Below, one piece after another: positions 1 to 5,449 of a DNA stretch of 5,449 bases (its first letter is position 1; every line of letters begins with the position of its first letter). This DNA is from an uncultured Panacagrimonas sp. (GTDB lineage Bacteria > Pseudomonadota > Gammaproteobacteria > Nevskiales > Nevskiaceae): assembly GCA_946481265.1 (NCBI GenBank), contig CAMLNE010000284.1, positions 1-5,449 on the forward strand. Reading direction: 5' to 3'. Made by a program: the position numbers and the translations under genes. The notes below the pieces were generated by a model that saw only the letters and a program-made list of their open reading frames with translations, had not been told where the DNA came from and did no database searches.

Positions 1-234
1 TTCCTTTCAGACTGCACGACGTTAACACACGACCATGGGTTCACGTCACGCGAGCGTCAGGCCGAAGGGACTTGTCAGCGACTCGTCAGCTTCGCGCCGT
101 TTCCGGTGGTCCTGGCAAAGCGAACCAGTTGTGCTTTCGGCAGTCCGAGTCACTGCACCGGTCGGGCTTCAGCGACGCCCCTAGGCAGTACCGTTGACGA
201 CCCGTACCATCCCAATTCAGACAGTGATCCCAAC

Positions 235-238
235 GGAG
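235..238 (+). promoter_or_regulatory. Ribosome binding site of the yccA homologue
   Basis: A GGAG Shine-Dalgarno core lies 6 nt before the ATG at 245. It decides the start: an in-frame TTG at 194 would add 17 residues with no family similarity and has no comparable site before it. Confidence 0.7.
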
Positions 239-244
239 ATATCG

Positions 245-955
245 ATGAACCAGCGACACTACCCGGCAGCCCCCCTGCCCGGAGGCCGCACTTTCGAGCA
301 CGGAGGCACCGAAGCCGGCTTCAAGGTCCTGCGGCAGACCTACATGCTGCTGTCGATGACCCTCCTGTTCAGCGCCCTGATGGCGGGCGTCTCGATGGTC
401 CTCAATGTCCCGTATGGCCTGAGCCTGGTCTGCTCGCTGGTGGCCCTGGGCCTGCTGTGGTTCGTGGTGCCCCGCACCGCGAATTCCGAGGCCGGCATCT
501 GGGTCGTGTTCGCGGTAACCGGCCTGCTCGGGTTTGGCCTGGGACCGGTGATCAACAGCTACCTCGGCCGCTTCGCGAACGGCGGGCAGATCGTGATGCT
601 GGCCTTCGGCCTGACCGGCGCCATCTTCGTGGGCCTGTCGGCCTACGCGGTGAAGACCCGCAAGGACTTCAGCTTCATGCGCGGCTTCCTGGTCGGCGGT
701 GTGCTGCTGGCCTTCGTGCTGAGCATCGGACTGCTGGTGGCCTCCCTGTTCGGGTTCTACTTCCAGCCGCTGGCACTCGGCATCTCGGCGATGTTCGCGC
801 TGCTGATGGTCGGCATGATCCTGTGGCAGACCGGCGACATCGTGAACGGCAACGAGACGAACTACGTACTGGCAACGATCAGCCTGTACGTGGCCATCTA
901 CAACCTGTTCACCAGCCTGCTGCACCTGCTCGGCTTCGCCGCCGGCGACGATTGA
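245..955 (+). CDS. yccA: Bax inhibitor-1/YccA family inner-membrane protein
   Basis: Encodes 236 residues with seven predicted membrane helices at about 32-53, 57-77, 85-103, 115-135, 147-168, 176-195 and 207-230, after a soluble N-terminal tail of about 30 residues. It matches E. coli YccA as I recall it: KVLRxTY before helix 1, an LGPxxNxYL motif (99-107), an SAY..TRKDxSF motif (132-144) and the C-terminal NETNY, ATxSLYV and LLxxLGFA motifs. Known for the family: YccA is a substrate and modulator of the membrane protease FtsH, whose N-terminal tail serves as the degradation handle; it also protects SecY when translocons jam. The FtsH role here is inferred by homology. The two aspartates of the calcium-leak members (BsYetJ D171 and D195) appear to be Gln195 and Ala217. 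The ATG at 245 was chosen for its GGAG site and the family start. A strong hairpin follows the stop, so the gene is probably largely monocistronic. Confidence 0.93.
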   Translation: MNQRHYPAAPLPGGRTFEHGGTEAGFKVLRQTYMLLSMTLLFSALMAGVSMVLNVPYGLSLVCSLVALGLLWFVVPRTANSEAGIWVVFAVTGLLGFGLGPVINSYLGRFANGGQIVMLAFGLTGAIFVGLSAYAVKTRKDFSFMRGFLVGGVLLAFVLSIGLLVASLFGFYFQPLALGISAMFALLMVGMILWQTGDIVNGNETNYVLATISLYVAIYNLFTSLLHLLGFAAGDD

Positions 956-975
956 TCAGCTACATACCTGCATTG

Positions 976-1004
976 GACGAGGCCCCGCACTGCGGGGCCT
1001 CGTC
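976..1004 (+). terminator. Hairpin terminator after yccA
   Basis: A perfect inverted repeat with 13-bp arms at 976-988 and 992-1004 and a 3-nt ACT loop, very GC-rich, begins 20 nt after the yccA stop. Only a short T run follows (GTTTGT, 1005-1010), so termination may be partial. It ends 30 nt before the next start codon, so some read-through into the DUF486 gene is plausible. Confidence 0.8.
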
Positions 1005-1034
1005 GTTTGTGCCGCACGGCCTCGGGGGCTTCCG

Positions 1035-1382
1035 ATGAACTGGTCCGTACTCGGCCAGACCACTGGCCTGCTGATCCTCTCCAACGTCTTCATGACCCTG
1101 GCCTGGTATGCGCACCTGCGGGACATGCGCGACAAGCCCTGGATCGTCGCCGCCCTGATCAGCTGGGGCATCGCCCTGTTCGAGTACCTCCTGCAGGTGC
1201 CCGCCAACCGCATCGGCTACACGGCGCTTTCACTGCCGCAGCTCAAGATCCTGCAGGAGGTCATCACGCTGTCGGTGTTCGTTCCGTTCGTGCTGATCTA
1301 CATGAAGCAGCCGCTCAAGCTCGACTACCTGTACGCCGCGCTGTGCCTGGTCGGCGCCGTGTATTTCGTGTTCCGTCGCTGA
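1035..1382 (+). CDS. DUF486 family small membrane protein (DMT-like)
   Basis: Encodes 115 residues with four predicted helices at about 6-26, 36-54, 71-90 and 97-113, so it should sit in the inner membrane. The family signature is clear: an AWYAHL block (23-28), a conserved stretch from F49 through LQVPANRIGY (to residue 62), and QLKILQEVITL (69-79). This matches DUF486 (COG3169), a widespread family of about 110-120 residues related in fold to half-size drug/metabolite transporters and of unknown substrate. Length is normal and the gene looks intact. The ATG at 1035 has only a weak G-rich site before it (GGGGG at 1024-1028). The 79-bp gap to yccA is mostly taken up by a terminator hairpin, so no independent promoter is evident; expression may depend on read-through. 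No function can be assigned from the neighbours. Confidence 0.88.
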   Translation: MNWSVLGQTTGLLILSNVFMTLAWYAHLRDMRDKPWIVAALISWGIALFEYLLQVPANRIGYTALSLPQLKILQEVITLSVFVPFVLIYMKQPLKLDYLYAALCLVGAVYFVFRR

Positions 1383-1434
1383 GTGTTTTGCGAAGACCGG
1401 TTGATCAATTTATGTTCGCTATGCAAGCCATACA

Positions 1435-1440
1435 TATAAT
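1435..1440 (+). promoter_or_regulatory. Sigma-70 -10 box of the DUF2061 gene
   Basis: A perfect TATAAT sits in a markedly AT-rich stretch (about 1401-1470) of an otherwise GC-rich window. No good -35 hexamer lies 16-18 bp upstream (TATGTT at 1411-1416 is the nearest candidate), so the promoter may need an activator or be weak. Transcription would start near 1447, just ahead of the Fur operator. TTGATCAA, an 8-bp palindrome at 1401-1408, lies too far upstream to be the -35. Confidence 0.6.
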
Positions 1441-1456
1441 TGGCCTGAGCTATTTA

Positions 1457-1471
1457 TGAGAATGATTATCA
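1457..1471 (+). promoter_or_regulatory. Fur box (iron-responsive operator)
   Basis: The 15-mer matches the 7-1-7 Fur consensus TGATAATnATTATCA at 13 of 14 defined positions: the left heptamer is TGAGAAT (one mismatch) and the right heptamer ATTATCA is perfect. It lies about 10-25 nt downstream of the predicted transcription start and 33 nt before the ATG of the DUF2061 gene. Fur-Fe(II) bound here would block transcription, so the downstream gene should be induced under iron limitation. The match is read directly; the regulation is inferred from the known mode of Fur action. Confidence 0.85.
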
Positions 1472-1493
1472 TCTTCCTCGGCGCAATTTTCGC

Positions 1494-1498
1494 GGGAG
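1494..1498 (+). promoter_or_regulatory. Ribosome binding site of the DUF2061 gene
   Basis: GGGAG with a 6-nt spacer to the ATG at 1505. It fixes the start of this very short gene and argues against an out-of-frame ATG at 1456 inside the Fur box. Confidence 0.7.
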
Positions 1499-1504
1499 AA
1501 CACC

Positions 1505-1699
1505 ATGGCCAAGACCCTGAGCTTCGCCGTCATGCACATGACGATCGCCTTCAGCGTCGTCTACCTGCTGACCGGGGACGTGCTCGCGGGCGGCGCCGTG
1601 GCCTTGATCGAGCCGCTGTGCAACACCGTCGCCTTCTACTTCCACGAGAAGCTGTGGCGCGGCGGGGCCCCCGCGGCGATGGCTCGACGCATGGCGTGA
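1505..1699 (+). CDS. DUF2061 family small membrane protein, Fur-controlled
   Basis: Encodes 64 residues with two hydrophobic segments, about 5-24 and 28-47. The DUF2061 pattern is plain: SFAVMHMTIAF near the N-terminus, VYLLTGD (19-25), a GG pair, ALIEP (33-37), NTVAFYFHEKLW (40-51). The family consists of short inner-membrane proteins of unknown function; the conserved His, Glu and Asn residues are a family hallmark, and I know of no established metal-binding role. Length is close to the family norm, followed by a short basic tail. It is preceded by a -10 box, a Fur operator and a good ribosome binding site, so an iron-starvation response is likely. The amidase gene begins 103 bp later on the same strand without a clear terminator between. 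Confidence 0.88.
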   Translation: MAKTLSFAVMHMTIAFSVVYLLTGDVLAGGAVALIEPLCNTVAFYFHEKLWRGGAPAAMARRMA

Positions 1700-1802
1700 C
1701 CGCGGCCTGCACCACGCCACATCTCCCTCGTCCTGATCGTTCGCTCGAGGACTGCGTCGCCTCCGCGCGGCCGACCGCTCCGAGCACAGCACTGGAACCG
1801 GA

Positions 1803-3284
<1,482 letters not shown>

Positions 3285-3290
3285 AAATGG

Positions 3291-3322
3291 GCGGACCCGT
3301 GCCAGGGCGGGCACGGATCCGC
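3291..3322. terminator. Shared hairpin between convergent genes
   Basis: An inverted repeat with 13-nt arms (3291-3303 and 3310-3322), one internal mismatch and a 6-nt loop fills most of the 48-bp gap between the amidase stop and the synthetase stop. On the minus strand it is followed by a short T-containing run (CATTTCT); on the plus strand no T tract follows, but a 10-bp palindrome (3323-3332) adjoins. It probably acts as a bidirectional terminator, better for the minus-strand genes. Confidence 0.6.
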
Positions 3323-3332
3323 GAGCGCGCTC

Positions 3333-4904
3333 CTACTGGGCGGTGATCCCGGCGCGGCTTCCGCGCAGCACGAACTTCTGGATCTTGCCGGTGGCGGTCT
3401 TGGGCAGCTCGTCCACGACGTGGAAACCGGTGGGCACCTTGAAGTGCGCCAGGTTCTCGCGTGCGAAGGCGCGCATCTCCTCGGGCGTGACGGTCTTTCC
3501 CGGATGCAGCACGAGGAAGGCATTGGGCGACTCGCCCCACTTCTCGTGCGGCATGCCGACCACGGCGACCTCGAGCACGGCGGGGTGGCGCAGCAGCGCA
3601 CCCTCGACCTCGATCGACGAGATGTTCTCGCCACCCGAGATGATCACGTCCTTGAAGCGGTCGCGGATCTCGATGTAGCCGTCCGGATGCACCACCGCGG
3701 CATCGCCGGAATGGAACCAGCCGCCGGCGAAGGCCTTGGCGGTCGCCTCTTCATCGTTGTAGTAGCCCTTCATGACGACGTTTCCGCGCGCCACGATCTC
3801 GCCCAGCGAGTTGCCGTCGTGCGGCACCGGCTTCATCTGCTCGTCGACCACTTCCAGCTCGCCCGAGGTGATCAGCTCCACGCCCTGGCGCGCCTTCAGC
3901 TTCGCCCGCTCGCCCGGCGACAGCTCGCCGTGCGCGGGCAGCGGTTCGCAGATCGAGATGAACGGCGCGGTCTCGGTCAGCCCGTAGACCTGGGTGATCT
4001 CCCAGCCCAGTTCACCTTCCATGCGCTCGATGGTGGCCGCGGCCGGCGGCGCACCGGCGGTGAACACCTTCACGCCACGGCGCACGGCCCGGCGCTGCTC
4101 CTCGGGGCCGTTGGCCACGGCGATCAGCACCGTCGGTGCCGCGCACAGGTGCGTCACCGATTCACTGTTGATGGCCTGGTAGATCAGCTGCGCCTCGACC
4201 TTGGGCAGGCAGACGTGCACGGCGCCGGCCGCCGTCACCGTCCAGGTGAAGGTCCAGCCGTTGGCGTGGAACATCGGCAGCGTCCACAGGTAGCGGTCGG
4301 CCGGCGTCATGTTCCAGTGCACCAGCGTGCCCACGGAGTTCGCCCAGGCGTTGCGGTGCGTGATCATCACGCCCTTGGGGCGTGACGTCGTGCCGCTGGT
4401 GTAATTGATCGAAATCAGGTCGCTCTCGGCGAGCGGCGGCGGCTCGAACGAGGGCGTGGCCGCAGCCAACAGTTCCTCATAGTTCAGCCAACCCTGCCGG
4501 CTGGCGCCCATGCCGACGAAATGCTTCACCGTGGTCATCTGCGAGCGCACGCTGTCCACCAGATCGAAGTAATCCGGATGGACGCACAACACCACGGAGC
4601 CGCTGTGGTTGGCCAGGTAGATGAAGTCTTCCGCGGTCAGGCGGTAGTTCATCGGCACCAGCACGGCGCCGATCTGCGGCACCGCGTAGAACTGCTCGAG
4701 ATGTTCGTGCGTGTTCGGCGCGATGGTGCCGACACGATCGCCCTGGCGCACGCCAAGCTTGTTCAGCGCCGCGGACCAGCGGTCGCAGCGTTCACCGAAC
4801 TGGGCGTAGGTATAGCGAAGGTTTCCATCGACCACCGCCTCACGCTGCGCATGCAGCTTGCGCGAGCGGCGGAAGAATTCCAGGGGACTCAGGATCGTTT
4901 CCAT
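3333..4904 (-). CDS. AMP-forming acyl-CoA synthetase (ANL superfamily)
   Basis: Encodes 523 residues, the usual size of fatty- and aryl-acyl-CoA ligases. The enzyme would make an acyl-AMP from a carboxylate and ATP and then an acyl-CoA thioester in the cytoplasm. Core motifs in order: P-loop YTSGTTSRPKG (168-178), MFHANGW (211-217), CAAPTVL (254-260), the adenine-binding YGLTE (307-311), GWFHSGD (395-401) with ribose-binding Asp401, the hinge at RDRFKD (414-419), ISGGENISS (422-430) and the catalytic Lys507 in PKTATGK. All expected catalytic residues are present. The HANGWTFTW and PTVL segments resemble the medium-chain or aromatic acid group seen in plant AAE proteins and bacterial fatty-acid ligases, but the substrate cannot be set from sequence. 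A GGAGGAG ribosome site precedes the ATG at 4904. A second synthetase of the same family lies 134 bp upstream on the same strand. Confidence 0.93.
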   Translation of the reverse strand: METILSPLEFFRRSRKLHAQREAVVDGNLRYTYAQFGERCDRWSAALNKLGVRQGDRVGTIAPNTHEHLEQFYAVPQIGAVLVPMNYRLTAEDFIYLANHSGSVVLCVHPDYFDLVDSVRSQMTTVKHFVGMGASRQGWLNYEELLAAATPSFEPPPLAESDLISINYTSGTTSRPKGVMITHRNAWANSVGTLVHWNMTPADRYLWTLPMFHANGWTFTWTVTAAGAVHVCLPKVEAQLIYQAINSESVTHLCAAPTVLIAVANGPEEQRRAVRRGVKVFTAGAPPAAATIERMEGELGWEITQVYGLTETAPFISICEPLPAHGELSPGERAKLKARQGVELITSGELEVVDEQMKPVPHDGNSLGEIVARGNVVMKGYYNDEEATAKAFAGGWFHSGDAAVVHPDGYIEIRDRFKDVIISGGENISSIEVEGALLRHPAVLEVAVVGMPHEKWGESPNAFLVLHPGKTVTPEEMRAFARENLAHFKVPTGFHVVDELPKTATGKIQKFVLRGSRAGITAQ

Positions 4905-4913
4905 CTTTGCGGT

Positions 4914-4920
4914 CTCCTCC
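4914..4920 (-). promoter_or_regulatory. Strong ribosome binding site of the synthetase gene
   Basis: On the minus strand this reads GGAGGAG, ending 9 nt before the ATG at 4904. It is the strongest Shine-Dalgarno match in the window and fixes the start of the 523-residue protein. Confidence 0.75.
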
Positions 4921-4932
4921 GCGATCTGTCGG

Positions 4933-4953
4933 TCTGCCGGGCTGTCCGGCAGA
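4933..4953 (-). other. Leader hairpin between the two synthetase genes
   Basis: A perfect 8-bp inverted repeat (4933-4940 with 4946-4953) with a 5-nt loop sits 12 nt upstream of the ribosome binding site on the minus strand. No T run follows on that strand, so it is not a standard terminator. It could be an RNA-stabilising or processing hairpin in the intercistronic leader. Its function is unknown. Confidence 0.45.
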
Positions 4954-4963
4954 GTCTCGGGCC

Positions 4964-4992
4964 AGACTAGAGTCGCGCGCAGGTCGAATCAA
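4964..4992 (-). promoter_or_regulatory. Possible weak promoter for the synthetase gene at 3333-4904
   Basis: On the minus strand, TTGATT (4987-4992, 4 of 6 to the -35 consensus) and TAGTCT (4964-4969, 3 of 6 to the -10) are separated by exactly 17 bp. Transcription would start near 4957 and put the hairpin and ribosome site in the leader. The hexamers are poor, so co-transcription with the upstream paralogue is equally possible. Confidence 0.3.
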
Positions 4993-5038
4993 CTACTCGG
5001 ACGGGCAGGGCTTTTCCCGCATTGCGCCTTTTTCCGCC

Positions 5039-5449
5039 TCAGGTTTCGCCACGCAGCACGTGCTTGCGTACCTTGTCGGTGGGCGTGCGCGGCAGCTTGT
5101 CGACCCAGACAAAGGCGGTCGGCACCTTGAACGGCGCGAGGTGCTCGCGCGCGAAGGCATCGATCTCCTGGTCGGATGGCGGCGACACGCCGTCCTGCGC
5201 CACCAGGAAGGCCTGCGCCGACTCGCCGAGTTCGGCGTGCGGCATCCCGACCACCGCGGCCTCGCGTATCGCCGGGTGCCGCGACAGCGCCTCCTCGACC
5301 TCGACCGAAGAGACCAGCTCGTCGCCGCTGATGATGATGTCCTTGAAGCGGTCGCGGATCTCCAGCGTGCCGTCGGCATGCATCACCGCCGCGTCTCCAG
5401 TGTGGAACCAGCCGCCCGCGAATGCGCGGGCGCTGGCCTCGGGATCGCG
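5039..5449 (-). CDS. AMP-forming acyl-CoA synthetase, C-terminal part (gene runs off the window)
   Basis: The frame is open to the window edge, so these 136 residues are the C-terminal quarter of a larger protein whose start lies beyond 5449; the internal GTG at 5386 is not a real start. Visible motifs in order are GGWFHTGDAAV, the hinge RDRFKD, ISGDELVSS, VVGMPHAELGES, FKVPT and PRTPTDK. This is the small mobile domain of an ANL-superfamily acyl-CoA ligase, about 65% identical by eye to the same domain of the neighbouring synthetase, so the two are tandem paralogues. The catalytic lysine is kept in PTDK, but its usual Gly neighbour is Asp, and the family GGEN is GDEL. It ends with a TGA at 5039-5041, 134 bp before the next gene, with no clear terminator. 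Substrate is unknown. Being cut off, nothing can be said about the adenylation core. Confidence 0.9.
   Translation of the reverse strand, partial: RDPEASARAFAGGWFHTGDAAVMHADGTLEIRDRFKDIIISGDELVSSVEVEEALSRHPAIREAAVVGMPHAELGESAQAFLVAQDGVSPPSDQEIDAFAREHLAPFKVPTAFVWVDKLPRTPTDKVRKHVLRGET

Noticed and set aside
117..137. Short hairpin AAAGC...GCTTT in the yccA leader region
   Set aside because: Only 5 bp plus a 3-bp inner stem; too weak to call a riboswitch or terminator. Apart from this, 1-244 shows no gene, tRNA or repeat that I can support.
194..228. TTGACG at 194-199 as a -35 box for yccA
   Set aside because: The sequence 16-18 bp downstream (around TCAGAC) is a poor -10, and the transcript would have almost no leader before the ribosome site.
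194..244. In-frame TTG start extending yccA by 17 residues
   Set aside because: No ribosome site of comparable quality and no family match in the added residues; ATG at 245 has GGAG at a proper distance.
86..925. Minus-strand open frame of 279 codons opposite yccA
   Set aside because: The product is rich in Gln, His and Glu, typical of the antisense of GC-rich membrane-protein codons, and shows no family motif.
106..1038. Plus-strand open frame overlapping yccA in another frame
   Set aside because: Arg/Pro-rich shadow; the yccA frame has unmistakable family similarity over the same bases.
1692..1719. 7-bp inverted repeat overlapping the DUF2061 stop codon
   Set aside because: The arms are perfect (TGGCGTG and CACGCCA), but the loop is 14 nt and no T run follows, so it is not convincing as a terminator.
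3420..4385. Plus-strand open frame of 321 codons opposite the acyl-CoA synthetase
   Set aside because: His/Arg/Gly/Asp-rich antisense shadow with no motif; the synthetase motifs on the minus strand account for this DNA.

Overview
The window looks like chromosomal DNA from a GC-rich proteobacterium, probably a gammaproteobacterium. The reasons are the very GC-biased third codon positions (the cause of the long shadow ORFs on both strands), a YccA-type Bax-inhibitor-1 protein close to the E. coli form, and a well-formed Fur box. Genus cannot be told from the sequence. I see no phage, IS, CRISPR, tRNA or rRNA signal.

Left part (1-1699, + strand): 1-244 is leader sequence without a convincing gene. 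A yccA homologue (245-955, seven-helix inner-membrane partner of FtsH) is followed by a perfect 13-bp terminator hairpin (976-1004). Next come a DUF486 four-helix membrane protein (1035-1382) and an AT-rich regulatory island with a TATAAT -10 box (1435-1440) and a Fur operator core (1457-1471). This drives a 64-residue DUF2061 membrane protein (1505-1699).

Middle (1803-3284, + strand): a full-length amidase-signature hydrolase with an intact Lys-Ser-Ser triad, of the same length and serine positions as the NylA group. It lies 103 bp downstream of the DUF2061 gene with no obvious promoter of its own, so it may share the iron-controlled transcript. A hairpin at 3291-3322 separates it from the convergent genes.

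Right part (3333-5449, - strand): two tandem AMP-forming acyl-CoA synthetase (ANL superfamily) paralogues. The first is complete (3333-4904) with all core motifs. The second (5039 to beyond 5449) is cut by the window edge; its C-terminal domain is about 65% identical by eye to that of the first but carries altered motif residues. The amidase would release a carboxylic acid and the synthetases would activate carboxylic acids to CoA thioesters, so a catabolic link is conceivable, though only by proximity.

Overall this is an ordinary housekeeping and catabolic region. I found no undescribed system. The most informative signals are the Fur-controlled DUF2061 gene, possibly extending to the amidase, and the divergent synthetase paralogue.
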